Assembly (NCBI GenBank): GCA_900016875.1
Contig: FCNR01000023.1
Location: 1 to 64,000 of the forward strand
DNA: 64,000 nucleotides
Direction of reading: 5' to 3'
Origin: Eubacteriaceae bacterium CHKCI004
GTDB lineage: Bacteria > Bacillota > Clostridia > Lachnospirales > Lachnospiraceae
In this document: positions 1-9,800 of the stretch, piece after piece
Position numbering within the stretch: position 1 is the stretch's first letter
Layout of the letters: each line of letters starts with the position of its first letter
Notes under the pieces: model-generated
Databases searched by the model: none
Told to the model about the DNA's origin: nothing
What the model saw: the letters and a program-made list of their open reading frames with translations, nothing else
Program-made: the position numbers and the translations under genes

Positions 1-106
1 CCCTTTTGGATAAGTCGGGTGACGATAGGGTGCGGATTATTCCGCTTTGATACCTTGCCCTATTACTTGCTCAAGGTAAGATTATTACAGCCCCTTACGG
101 GCGCAC
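1..106 (-). mobile_element. 5' end of a group II intron (runs off the window)
   Basis: Read leftward on the minus strand from 106, the sequence starts GTGCGCCC, matching the GUGYG start of bacterial group II introns, and continues into GC-rich paired segments like ribozyme domain I until the window ends. It directly follows codon GTA (109..107) of the giant helicase gene, just after its conserved TPVSNSM motif. Translation through it adds only V-R-P and then a TAA at 97..95. Domain V, any reverse transcriptase and the 3' exon lie outside the window, so the intron call rests on the 5' consensus plus the sharp break in a conserved protein. Confidence 0.8.
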
Positions 107-3100
107 TACCATAGAATTGCTGACCGGCGTTCCCGTTGAAAAAATCACGCCCTTTCCACCCGTGATCTCATCCAGATAGCGGCATTTCATATACATATCA
201 GAGGATTTCTGCGCTTCGGTCTGTGCGACCCCGCCCACATTCCGCATTTTGGTTGTCAGATAAAGGTTCTTATAACCGTCCGCCTCATCCACAAACAGTC
301 GGTCCACGCCCAGTTCCTCAAACGTAATCATATCATCTTTCCGGCTCTGGTCATGAAGCCGTTTCAACCGTGTCTCTAAAGACTTTTTGGCCCGCTCCAT
401 CTGTTTTACCGTAAATCGGCTTCCCTGGATCTTCTTTGCCTCTGCAATCCCTTCAATGATTTCGTCAATCTCCATTTGCAGCATACGTTCCTGCCGCTCG
501 ACGCTTAACGGGATCTTCTCAAACTGGGAGTGTCCGATGATCACGGCGTCAATGTCGCTGGTAGCGATCCTGCCGCAAAACTTTTTCCGGTTTTTCTTCT
601 CAAAATCCTTTTTTGTTGCCACCAGAATATTGGCTGCCGGATAAAGCTGGAGCCACTCAGCGGCGAACTGCTCGATGATGTGATTTGGCACCACAACCAT
701 AGATTTACTGCACAGCCCCAGCCGTTTGCACTCCATCGCAGCCGCCACCATCGTATAGGTCTTTCCTGCGCCCACCACATAGGCCAGCAGCGTATTCCCG
801 CCGTAAATGATCCGGGCCACGCCGTCCTTCTGGTGTTTCCGCAAAGTAATTTCCGGGTTCATACCATAGAAATGCAGGTGGCTCCCGTCATACTCCCGTG
901 GGCGGATCGCATTGAACCGCTCATTATAATCTTCGGTCAGCCGCTGCCTGCGCTTTGGATCTTTCCAGATCCATTCCTGGAACGCCTGCTTGATCAGATC
1001 CTGCTTTCCCTGCGCAATAGCGGTTTCCTTTCTGTTCAGGATTGGCTTACGTTTCCCCTCTTCATCCTCCACATAGTCAAACACACGGGTATCCCTCAGA
1101 TTCAGCGTATCTTCTATGATCTTATAGGCATTTACCCGGTTTGTTCCATAGGTGTTGGTAACACGGGGATTTCCCCTGTCCATGCTCTTCCCTTCGATAT
1201 TCCATTCCCCGGTATGCCGGGAGAAATGGACTTTGATCTTCCACTGGGAATAGTTCGGCGTCTGCAACAGTTCAAACATAAAATCTGCGATATCCGATTC
1301 CGGTATCCATGTGGCTCCCAATCGTACACTGATCTCAGAAGCGGTCAGATCCTTGGGCTGTACTTTTTCCAGTGCCTTCACATTGCTCCGGTATGTTTCC
1401 GAGATTTCCGCTGCTTGCTTTGCCTCCCGCAGTTTCTTTCGCACGTTGCCGGAAAGATACTCGTCCTCAGATACAAACCGGGGCTGCTCCATGCCCTCAG
1501 ACTCCGGCAGACGGAAGATCACGCCTTTTAGTTCTTCTTCCACCTCGCCGGCGCTTTTCCCGGTCAGGGAACACAGATACTCCATGTCCACGCAAGCTTT
1601 CTCAGAAAGGGACAGAGATAAAGCCTCACTTGCGGTATCCACTTTCGTTACCGTCTCGTGAGGCTTGATGGTCCGTTTCGTGAACATATCCGCCTTCCGT
1701 TCCAGCGTTCCGTCCTCTGCCACAATCTCAAGGGAACAGAGAAGAGGGTAACTGCTGTCATCAGAAAACGCCATACTGTTTGCCCTGGAATTCAGCAGTC
1801 CATACTTTCTCTGAAACAGATCATACAAATGGTTCAGCTTTTTCTGCTGTCTTTCAATCTCTTCATCGGGATACCCTTCGGTCTGGTAAGCGATCAGCTC
1901 CCTGGTACAGTCCCGGATAGCAATCATGCCTTTCACACGGTTCTGCGCTGTCACGGATAGTTCCACCGGTTTCATGCGGCTGTTTTCCCGGTAATAGATC
2001 TTCCCGTCATAAACCGTATAGGAAAAGTTTGCCACAGACGGATCAGCCGGGATGGAATGGTCCTCTTCCTCCACCAACTCTTCCGCCTCATAATCCGTGA
2101 TCTCCGCCTCAAGGTTCTCCACTGCCTGCTCCAGAAGTTCCTTTAAATCCCTGTCTGGATAAGGCTTGCATACAAGCTGTGGCCCATACGGGCCGGACAC
2201 GATCTCCTGCTCGCCCAGTACCATTTCCGGGTGCTGCTGAAAATAGGGATTGATACTGACCACCCGGTGTCGGCTTTCGCCCTGTTCATTCAAATGGTCA
2301 TTTTCATAGATCTTCTCCACTTCCACCCAATCCGGCAGATCCACATTTATTTCTCTCGGCGTCTCCCGCTTCTGGAAAAAGAGAATATCCGTATTGATCT
2401 CTGTACCGGCATTGGCAAGGAAAGCATTGTTTGGCAGGCGGATCGCACCTAACAGGTCGCACCGCTGGGCGATATATCTCCGCACCCGGTCATCCCGCTT
2501 ATCCATTGTCCCGCCGCTGATCCCGTTGGACGTAATCAGTGCAAGCACACCTTTCGGCCTCGTCTTGTCAATGGATTTTGCGATAAAATAGTCGTGGATC
2601 AGAAAGTTGTACTTATCGTATTTCCTGTCCAACACCTTATAACTTCCAAACGGCACATTTCCTATGACTACATCAAAAAAGCTGTCCGGCAGATCTGCGT
2701 CCTCAAAGCCCTGAGCAGCGATGGTGGACTTCTGGTAAAGCTGCTGTGCGATCCGGGCGGAAATGCTGTCGATCTCCACACCGTAAACCTTGCAGTCAGA
2801 CAAACTCTCCGGTTTCCGTCCTATAAAATTTCCCGTTCCGCAGCTTGGCTCCAGAATGTTCCCGGATTTCAATCCCATGTTCTCCAACGCCTGATACATG
2901 GCGCTGATGACCACCGGCGGCGTATAAAAGGCGGTCAGCGTGGACTGTCTCGCCGCAGCATACTCTTCCTCTGTCAGGACCGTCTTTAATTCCAGATATT
3001 CCGTTGACCAGGAAGATTTCGTCTCGTCAAAAGCGTCAGATAAGCCGCCCCAGCCAACATATCCGGAAAGGATCTCCTGTTCCTTTGGCGTAGCAAAGCG

Positions 3101-5875
3101 GTTTTCTTCCTCACACTTCTTCAATAGCTGGATCGCCATGAGATTCGCACGGAACTTCTCTTTAGCGGTGCCCTCCCCCAAATGCTCATCCGTGATCCGA
3201 TACTGGCTGCGGCTCTCCTGGGGAATTTCCGGGTGCAGATCAAACCCTCTTACCCTCCCGGCAGGTTTCTTCTGTGTCCATGCCGGGGCCAGATCCTCCA
3301 GAACTTCTTCCGGTTCCTTCTCAAAAGGATTGTCCTCCGGTTTTATCCCGGTAAATCCGTCCTCCTGCTCCTGCGCCATTTCCTGTGTGGGAGCCGGTTC
3401 CTCCCTGTCTTTTTCGGCTGGTTCCTCTGATGGTTTCCTGTATACCTTCAGATGATCATTCGCCGGATTTTCCCGTACCCGGCGGTCGAACACCTCTCTT
3501 GGCATTTTCTCTGTGAAGAGCGGATACATCTGGTCACGCAGAACCACCATCTCATCGGAGATAAAGTCAATGGAATATTCCTTTGTGCCTATTGTGACAA
3601 TCGTATCCACCTGCAGATCATAAGGCGGATTCATAGCAGGTAAGTCTGCAATCCCGACGATCAGTTCAGACACTTCGGAATAGTTTTCATCCTCCGTGTC
3701 CATCCCTTCCCGGACACGGATCAGATAACTGTAAATTTCCTGCACAGACTGGGGATCTTCCAACTGTTCCTGCAACTGGCGCAGAACATCTTCCTGTGCC
3801 TCTCCTGCCTCAATTGTATCCTGATATTCATACCAGTCATATGACTGGTAAAACGCATTGAGACGTCCGGCCAGAACCTCTTCCCGGCTCTGTGCCGGAA
3901 CAGGCTCCGGGGGAGCCTGCGTGTTTTCTCTTTCGGCTGGTATTGGAGTAAATAAGCTAAACGCTCCGTCCCGGAAATCTGTAAGGTCTTTATATGCCTG
4001 TTTCATGGACGGGTATCGCTGATCATAATCTGCGGTTCCCGCAAGAACCTCTTCCATCATGGAAAGGATTTCTTTTACCCGGTTTGGATCATCAAGCTGC
4101 GGACGGATCTGGTCTATCGCTCTATGATAATCTGAGCCATACGGATACGGACGTAAAAACGTCTCCGGCTGATGATAGAAAAAGTTATAAATACCTCTCG
4201 ACAGAACTCCTTTTTCATACTCCGGGATATACTCCAGTTCCTTTTCTGTCATATACCGTCCGACAGAAATCAGTTCCTCGATCCGTTTTGCAACCGCTGT
4301 CCATTTCAGGGTAGTTTCATAGTCTTTCCATTTGATAAAATACCCTTTTGCACTGGTTCCCCGGTTAAATTTTTCTCCTAAATAGTCCGATCCTGATCCC
4401 CATATCCCGTATTCCTGTTTTAAAAAATCTGCTCTCTCCTTATTGCTGTGTCCTTGCAGAAAATAGGAGTAAATTCTGTATTTCCCATGTTCAAAGGGAG
4501 AGCCGGACTGCAGCGCATGGTCGATGATTTCCTGTGGCATAGAAAAAGCAGGAGATTCCTCTCCTGCCAGTTCTTCCAAAAATGTCTGTTGTTCTGCCAC
4601 CGTTGGCTGTGGCTCTGCAGTTGGTTCCTGCCTTTCCTCTTCCTGCGGCGGTTCCTGTCCGGTTAGCTGTAGATCAGCTCCCTCATCACGATTTCTTCCG
4701 CTGCCTGCCGGATATTGCTCATCTGCTGTACCCACATCATCTGGTCTTTCGCTTTCAGCTCTTCCGTCACGCCCCAGGCTGCTTTCATCTGCCCGGTCAG
4801 CACTTCCATCCGCTCCTGCGCCTCCCTCTGTACTTCGTTCAGATGGCTGCTCAGTTGCCCTGTCGTCAGCAGATTCAGATAAATCCCGTATCGGTGTTCC
4901 TTCAGATACGTCTGACGCAGGGAAGCGTACTTCCCAAGGTGTACTTCCGGTCCGTCCGGCACGGTCAGATCCGGAAGAAGATAATCGCCCTGTCTGCTGT
5001 ATGTGATCGCTCTCATGTGTAACGCCCCTTTCTGTAATCTGTCCTCTGTTTTCGCTTTCATTATATCGGCCTGTCTCTCTCCCGGCAAAGGTGCGATTTT
5101 TCCTTCTCTCTGCTTTTCTCAGCTTATTGACCGTATCGGAAATCTCAGATAATGCCATTTCCGCCACATCACTGGCCGCAACGCCAAACAGGTTGATCAT
5201 TTCCGGCGTATTAAAATCCGTGATACTCCGGAAGTCCTCTGTGTCCAGGTACAGGTCGGTATCCACGCCGCACCGTACCATGACCATGTAAGCAGTGCTG
5301 GCCGCTAAAAGTTGACGGGTCTCCACCTCTACGTTGTACTCATCCACTTCTTCCAGATAACTGCCTTTCCGTCCTGCAAGCAGATCCGACAAATAATCCG
5401 TAAGGTTATCTTCTGCCGCAATCTTTGCCGCCTCCAGTATGGTTTCCGCAAATCCTGTTACTGTGTCATCCACGCCAAAGGCATTGACAAGGGTTTCCCT
5501 CACATCCGGCTGATATTCTTCCGGCACTTCCCACAAAGGCACTGGCCGGAGCAGGCGGCGGAAACGCCCTTCCTGCGTATCAGAAACGTCATAATAATAT
5601 TTCAGCCGCAGTTTCGGACTGTCCTTGTCAAAAACGGCAATCCCTTTGGAATCCCTCTTTACCCACCGTCCAAACTTCTCATTCCAAACTTTCATAGGCA
5701 GCACGGCGGACGCCTCCGGGCGCTGCGCATAGATTAAAATCTGTTCATCAAAAGGCAGACGGAAATTCCGGCAGGCAGAGCGCAGGAAAGACATCCAGTT
5801 TCCCGGACTGTCCGTAACTTCCTTCACTGCCTCCGCATACAAGTCTGTGATCAGGTCATATTTCTTCTTTGCCAC
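95..5875 (-). CDS. ICE-type DNA methylase/SNF2-like helicase, 5' exon interrupted by an intron
   Basis: Giant polyvalent protein typical of Firmicutes conjugative elements, thought to modify or remodel element DNA. The open frame gives 1926 residues. The N-terminal domain begins MAKKKYDLITDLY. A Ser/Arg/Glu/Asp-rich linker spans about 255-430 and a second conserved region about 440-650. An adenine methyltransferase follows, with motif I EPSCGTGNF near residue 1005 and an NVPF catalytic motif (usually NPPF/Y) near 1072. A helicase starts with Walker A VGAGKT near 1698, then VDEAD near 1860 and the STGTPVSNSM motif. The frame then enters the group II intron and stops, so helicase domain 2 must be in a 3' exon beyond the window or be lost. 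ATG at 5875 is preceded by GGAGG. Splicing would be needed for a full protein. Confidence 0.85.
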   Translation of the reverse strand: MAKKKYDLITDLYAEAVKEVTDSPGNWMSFLRSACRNFRLPFDEQILIYAQRPEASAVLPMKVWNEKFGRWVKRDSKGIAVFDKDSPKLRLKYYYDVSDTQEGRFRRLLRPVPLWEVPEEYQPDVRETLVNAFGVDDTVTGFAETILEAAKIAAEDNLTDYLSDLLAGRKGSYLEEVDEYNVEVETRQLLAASTAYMVMVRCGVDTDLYLDTEDFRSITDFNTPEMINLFGVAASDVAEMALSEISDTVNKLRKAERRKNRTFAGRETGRYNESENRGQITERGVTHESDHIQQTGRLSSSGSDRAGRTGSTPWEVRFPASDVSEGTPIRDLSESADDRATEQPSERSTEGGAGADGSADRADESSLGRDGRAESERPDDVGTADEQYPAGSGRNRDEGADLQLTGQEPPQEEERQEPTAEPQPTVAEQQTFLEELAGEESPAFSMPQEIIDHALQSGSPFEHGKYRIYSYFLQGHSNKERADFLKQEYGIWGSGSDYLGEKFNRGTSAKGYFIKWKDYETTLKWTAVAKRIEELISVGRYMTEKELEYIPEYEKGVLSRGIYNFFYHQPETFLRPYPYGSDYHRAIDQIRPQLDDPNRVKEILSMMEEVLAGTADYDQRYPSMKQAYKDLTDFRDGAFSLFTPIPAERENTQAPPEPVPAQSREEVLAGRLNAFYQSYDWYEYQDTIEAGEAQEDVLRQLQEQLEDPQSVQEIYSYLIRVREGMDTEDENYSEVSELIVGIADLPAMNPPYDLQVDTIVTIGTKEYSIDFISDEMVVLRDQMYPLFTEKMPREVFDRRVRENPANDHLKVYRKPSEEPAEKDREEPAPTQEMAQEQEDGFTGIKPEDNPFEKEPEEVLEDLAPAWTQKKPAGRVRGFDLHPEIPQESRSQYRITDEHLGEGTAKEKFRANLMAIQLLKKCEEENRFATPKEQEILSGYVGWGGLSDAFDETKSSWSTEYLELKTVLTEEEYAAARQSTLTAFYTPPVVISAMYQALENMGLKSGNILEPSCGTGNFIGRKPESLSDCKVYGVEIDSISARIAQQLYQKSTIAAQGFEDADLPDSFFDVVIGNVPFGSYKVLDRKYDKYNFLIHDYFIAKSIDKTRPKGVLALITSNGISGGTMDKRDDRVRRYIAQRCDLLGAIRLPNNAFLANAGTEINTDILFFQKRETPREINVDLPDWVEVEKIYENDHLNEQGESRHRVVSINPYFQQHPEMVLGEQEIVSGPYGPQLVCKPYPDRDLKELLEQAVENLEAEITDYEAEELVEEEDHSIPADPSVANFSYTVYDGKIYYRENSRMKPVELSVTAQNRVKGMIAIRDCTRELIAYQTEGYPDEEIERQQKKLNHLYDLFQRKYGLLNSRANSMAFSDDSSYPLLCSLEIVAEDGTLERKADMFTKRTIKPHETVTKVDTASEALSLSLSEKACVDMEYLCSLTGKSAGEVEEELKGVIFRLPESEGMEQPRFVSEDEYLSGNVRKKLREAKQAAEISETYRSNVKALEKVQPKDLTASEISVRLGATWIPESDIADFMFELLQTPNYSQWKIKVHFSRHTGEWNIEGKSMDRGNPRVTNTYGTNRVNAYKIIEDTLNLRDTRVFDYVEDEEGKRKPILNRKETAIAQGKQDLIKQAFQEWIWKDPKRRQRLTEDYNERFNAIRPREYDGSHLHFYGMNPEITLRKHQKDGVARIIYGGNTLLAYVVGAGKTYTMVAAAMECKRLGLCSKSMVVVPNHIIEQFAAEWLQLYPAANILVATKKDFEKKNRKKFCGRIATSDIDAVIIGHSQFEKIPLSVERQERMLQMEIDEIIEGIAEAKKIQGSRFTVKQMERAKKSLETRLKRLHDQSRKDDMITFEELGVDRLFVDEADGYKNLYLTTKMRNVGGVAQTEAQKSSDMYMKCRYLDEITGGKGVIFSTGTPVSNSMVVRP
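4663..5016 (-). CDS. tnpV: TnpV-like transposon protein nested inside the methylase/helicase gene
   Basis: 117-residue protein starting MRAITYSRQGDY, resembling the TnpV family carried by clostridial transposons (conserved GDYLLPDL, HLGKY, YLKEHR; C-terminal NIRQ-AEEIVMREL). Its molecular role is not established. ATG at 5016 is preferred over the upstream ATG at 5088 because AAAGGGG lies about 9 bases before it. The whole gene is on the same strand as the methylase/helicase gene but in another frame, and it coincides with residues about 286-404 of the host protein, exactly the low-complexity linker. The linker therefore looks like a by-product of keeping tnpV. Confidence 0.75.
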   Translation of the reverse strand: MRAITYSRQGDYLLPDLTVPDGPEVHLGKYASLRQTYLKEHRYGIYLNLLTTGQLSSHLNEVQREAQERMEVLTGQMKAAWGVTEELKAKDQMMWVQQMSNIRQAAEEIVMRELIYS

Positions 5876-5887
5876 AACTCTGTCCTC

Positions 5888-6244
5888 CTATCGCTCCTGT
5901 TCTTTTTCTTTCTGTCTGGCAGGCGGGTATTTTTCCATAAACTTCTGGACCGTGCGGCAATCCCCGTCGCAAAAATCCCAGTCTTTCTCTGGATCAATCT
6001 CTAAATATCCGTCTGGCGGAAGTCTGATCGGTTCACGGGTAATGATGGAACCAAAATGATTGACCATGATCCCCTTTGCAATCTGTACCGGATCTCCCAG
6101 TCCTTCATCGTCATACCGCACTTCATATAAATACAGTCCTTTTGGTACGGTACTCCGGTCAATCCTCAGATCATGGAAAAGAGCCGGTTTTCCTAACACC
6201 CGGACTTCTGTAAAGGTTTCTTCCATTGCGTTATATCTTGCCAT
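5888..6244 (-). CDS. LPD28-like ICE accessory protein
   Basis: 118 residues starting MARYNAMEETFTEV. It resembles the small proteins with a large-polyvalent-protein-associated domain (LPD28 type) found beside the methylase/helicase gene in Lachnospiraceae elements; recognisable segments are LYLYEVR, IAKGIMVNHFG and a C-terminal CDGDCRTVQKFMEKYP. ATG at 6244 has AAAGGAG at good spacing, so the ten extra residues from 6274 are unlikely. It ends 13 bases before the methylase/helicase start, so the two are probably co-transcribed and co-translated. Function unknown. Confidence 0.7.
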   Translation of the reverse strand: MARYNAMEETFTEVRVLGKPALFHDLRIDRSTVPKGLYLYEVRYDDEGLGDPVQIAKGIMVNHFGSIITREPIRLPPDGYLEIDPEKDWDFCDGDCRTVQKFMEKYPPARQKEKEQER

Positions 6245-6497
6245 ACGTTCTGTCTCCTTTATGCTTTTTCTCACTCATGGGCCGATACTGGATTCCATTC
6301 TTCTCCATCTGCTTTGCAAACTGGCGGATATTTCTGCACTTTCCGTCTATTTCCACCTGTTCCTCGCTGTGGTAACGGCAGAACGCACAGGAGCTGTCCC
6401 CGTTCCCATACTCCAGACACAAAAAAGAACTGTCCGGAAGCGAAAAAAGCGATTTCCCTCGGCTATCCGTAAAGCAGATCAGTTTTCCACTGCTCAT
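6231..6497 (-). CDS. Small Cys-containing ICE protein, unknown function
   Basis: 88 residues (MSSGKLICFTDS...). A CAFCRYH segment plus other cysteines suggests metal binding, but no family was recognised. The start ATG overlaps the stop of the upstream gene as ATGA (6497..6494) and is preceded by GGGAGGCGGGGAG, so translation is coupled. Its 3' end overlaps the next gene by 14 bases. This tight overlap with neighbours on both sides supports it as a real gene in the accessory operon. Confidence 0.6.
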   Translation of the reverse strand: MSSGKLICFTDSRGKSLFSLPDSSFLCLEYGNGDSSCAFCRYHSEEQVEIDGKCRNIRQFAKQMEKNGIQYRPMSEKKHKGDRTYGKI

Positions 6498-6712
6498 ATC
6501 TCCCCGCCTCCCAAAAATGTGATGATCTTTCCGGCTTTTACTGCTTTCTGGATTGCATTGATCATCCCGATTTCTGCCACTGTGATCCCCGGTAGGGATA
6601 AAATATCATCCATCGTCATATTTAAAACTGCTTTCTCGCTGTCAAATCCCGCTTCCATCAGCTTTGAGAGGGAGCGGACAGCCTTATGGTTAATCTGTGC
6701 CAATTTTTTCAT
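6494..6712 (-). CDS. Small HhH-like ICE protein, unknown function
   Basis: Up to 72 residues (MKKLAQINHKAV...). The segment DDILSLPGITVAEIGMINAIQKAV is like a helix-hairpin-helix DNA-binding motif (LPGI turn), suggesting DNA contact, but this is weak. The ATG at 6712 follows AAAGGAG with almost no spacer, so the TTG at 6703, nine bases after GGAG, is the more likely start (69 residues). It ends in an ATGA overlap with the next gene. Confidence 0.55.
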   Translation of the reverse strand: MKKLAQINHKAVRSLSKLMEAGFDSEKAVLNMTMDDILSLPGITVAEIGMINAIQKAVKAGKIITFLGGGEI

Positions 6713-6734
6713 CTCCTTTCGCCTGTTATGTAAA

Positions 6735-6755
6735 GAGGCGGCTTCCCGCCGCCTC
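6735..6755 (-). terminator. Terminator-like hairpin after the adhesin and small membrane gene
   Basis: Eight-base perfect stem GAGGCGGC/GCCGCCTC with a 5-base loop, followed on the minus strand by TTTAC. The short T tract makes it a partial terminator, which may reduce read-through from the adhesin gene into the small-protein/methylase operon. Confidence 0.55.
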
Positions 6756-6769
6756 CTGTCACGTTCTGT

Positions 6770-6859
6770 CTACTTCTTCCGGTTCCGCAGGTTCAGCCAG
6801 ATCAATGCCCCTGCGATAAATACCACTAAGGCAACTGTTATCAAAATCTTTGCACTCAC
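6770..6859 (-). CDS. 29-residue single-pass membrane protein coupled to the adhesin
   Basis: GTG at 6859 overlaps the adhesin stop as GTGA. The frame reads VSAKILITVALVVF... and ends NLRNRKK at TAG 6772..6770: one hydrophobic helix followed by a basic tail, like a small type I/III membrane protein. The gene is too short for usual ORF callers. It is supported by the stop-start overlap, a credible membrane helix, positive-inside charge, and a terminator-like hairpin right behind it. No family recognised. It may help insert or anchor the adhesin, which is inference. Confidence 0.5.
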   Translation of the reverse strand: MSAKILITVALVVFIAGALIWLNLRNRKK

Positions 6860-9800
6860 GCCTTATCTTCCTCCTTCCTTTTCCTCATTTTTACTGCGGT
6901 CAGAATGCCAAAAGCTGCTACTCCCGCACCGGACAGGGCAGATAACCCGATCCACAGGCCCGGCCTGCTGTCATCCCCGGTCTTTGGTGTCGTGATCAGT
7001 TCCTCCGGGATCTTCTCATTGGTCATCGTGGCTTTTACGATCTGTCCGTCCTCCTTGATCTCAAAGGCGTATTCGGACTCATCAATCTCATATCCTTCCG
7101 GCGCATTGTATTCCTGATAGGTGTATTTCCCGTACCGCAGGGTAAAGGTGGCGATCCCGTTCTCATCTGTCACACCTGTTGCGACAATATTTCCATCCTC
7201 GTCCTTAATGCGGAACCCGGCGTTTGGAAGAGGTTTTCCATCCGCAACATCTGTCTTGGTCAGCTCCAGTTTTCCGGTAATCGGCTGGTTGATAAAGCCA
7301 ACGCCTGCCTCATTTTCCACATCTACGATTTTTCCGTCCTCACTGATCTCAAAGTAATAAGCATTCTCATCCAGCTTGAAGCCTTCCGGGGCAGTCTTTT
7401 CTTTCACAAAATATCCTCCGTAGAGCAGACCGTCCGTCTGGTAAATGCCCTCTGAGATTTCCGGGATTTCTCCCACAAGTTCATCCTTTCCGGTCAGTTT
7501 CTGGTCTTTGTCCGTATCTGCATACAACTCAAATACAGCACCCGTCAGCTTGTTCGCCGGATATTCTGCGTCCACTTTCGTCAGACGGACACTGCCCTCA
7601 ATGAGTTTGTTGATCAACTCCACCTCGATCACTTCCTCATCTTCTGTAACCGATACATAATGGAGGGCCTCATTCAACACATATCCTTCCGGGCTTGCGA
7701 TCTCCCGGACGATCCATCTGCCAAAGGGTACATCCCCAAATGCAAAGGCTCCGTCCTCATCAGAAGTAGTTACCATTAAGGCAGTATCTTTCGTAAATTC
7801 CTCTGTACCTGCGGAAAACAGGCCAATCGTTGCGCCTTCCAGTGCCTCCCCGTCCGTATCTACTTTCTTACCGGAGATTTTCCCCCGGATCAGTTCATTC
7901 TCAATGGCATTTCCCTCATTTGCGGAAATGTGGACAACAGCGGTATCCTGCCCCTGATAGGTAAAGTCCACAGGATAGGTTTCTTCTGACAGAAGATAGT
8001 GCTGATCCGTGGCAACTTCTTTCACATAATACTTGCCAAACGGCAGGTCCGTCTGAAATGTGACAGTTCCCTCTGTACTGCAGAACACGATCTCGATCAG
8101 ACCGTCCGCCGGGATCACGGAACCGTCTGCTGCCGTCAGATCCTCTGCGGCATACAGGCCAAAGGCCACGTTCTGGATCTCTCCCGCATTTCCGATCCCA
8201 AAGATTTCATCCTGTTCCAGTGTCTTTGTAAGGTCAACCGTCACTTTCTGCCGCTCATTATAGAAAGCGGTGTCCGCCTCTGTTACAGATACTTCCTGTC
8301 CGGCATAGGTCAGCTCCACCTCATGGGTTTCGGTATTCAGCACCAGACCGTCCGGCGCTGTCTTTTCCACAATCTGGTACTTACCCAGATACAGTTCTTT
8401 TGTCTCAGCCTTTCCTTCTTCATCTGTGGTAATGGTATCTACTACTTCCCCGGCGGCTGCCCGCACAGTTCCATCCGGTGTTACAATGTCCTCGGCAGCA
8501 ACCACTTCATATACCGCCCCGGCCTGTCCAGTTACTTCGTAAACAGGAGTATAAATGTTTTCTCCTTCTACAAGATTCCCGTCTTTGTCTACCACACCGT
8601 CTCCGGATACCTGCACAGAGGAAAATTCTTCCCCTGTCTTTGTCACAAGGATCTTGCCTTTCTGCGGTATATCCTCTTTTTCCACTGTAATCACGGTCAC
8701 TCCATTGTCCTCCCCGGACTGTTCCTTGGATACCGTGAATGGAACCGGCGTACTGTCCAGTACATACCCATAGGGAGCCTGCACCTCTACCAATGTGTAA
8801 TTTCCGTAAGGAAGAACCTCCGGCGTAATGAGATAACCATCACTTCCTGTATAGAAAGTATCCAGTTCTGTTACCTCCGGATAGGTATACTTCATGGTCA
8901 CAAGATTCCCGGCCTCGTCATAGATCTGGAACCCAGCTCCCGCAAGAGGAATGGTATTTCCGGTTTCTGCATCTTTTTTGACCACTTTGATATAGGATTC
9001 AAACAGGCGGTTGTTGATGAGATAGCGGTAAACTTCTCCATTACTGCTGATATATACGTCAAAATCCTCAATCATCTCCCGGCCTTCCCATCCTTTCGTC
9101 TGGTGGACGGTATAAATACCATAAGGCAGGTCTTTGGTCTCGGCATATCCGTTCTCGTCACACACCAAAGTATCCCGCTCACTGTCCTTTGCACTGTCAT
9201 AGCTGCCTGCGCTCTTTAAGTACACTTGGAACTCTGCGCCTTCCTCCGGTGTCTCAATCTGTGTACTGCCATCATCTGTGTGTTTAATGATAGAGATTTT
9301 CCCTTTGATGACCTGCTCAGTCACATCATTGGAAGTATCGTTCAGCTCTACCGTATAAAGGGTTGCCTCCGCACCCACATGGTAGGAAGTCTCATCCAGA
9401 AAATACCCTTCGGACGGAGCAATCTCCCGGATTGTCCAGTCATCGCCGCATATATAATATTTTGTGGTAAAGCTGCCCTTGCTGTCTGTGGTGTAGGTGT
9501 CAATCAATGTGTCCCCGTTATAGATCCCGTATACCGCACCTGCCAGTGTAGCGTCTCCCTGCGGAATTCCTGTCTCCCGGTCTGTCTTTATAACCGTTAC
9601 CCGGAACTTTTTCAGTACGTTATGGACAGTGGCATTGGTCACTTCGTTCCAGTTGACAGTCACGTTCTGAGCCGCCGGAACCACGTATCGCTCTGCTGTC
9701 TCGACTTCCTCCAGTGTATATGGTGTATCGCCGGAAATCAGAATATCAGAAAACGTGGCAACACCTGTGCTGTCCGTAACCGCATACTCATCCACCGGGA

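Noticed and set aside
530-1531. Long plus-strand open frame (333 codons) antisense to the methylase/helicase gene
   Set aside because: No recognisable protein, no ribosome site, and the opposite frame encodes clear helicase and methylase motifs; it is a codon-bias shadow.
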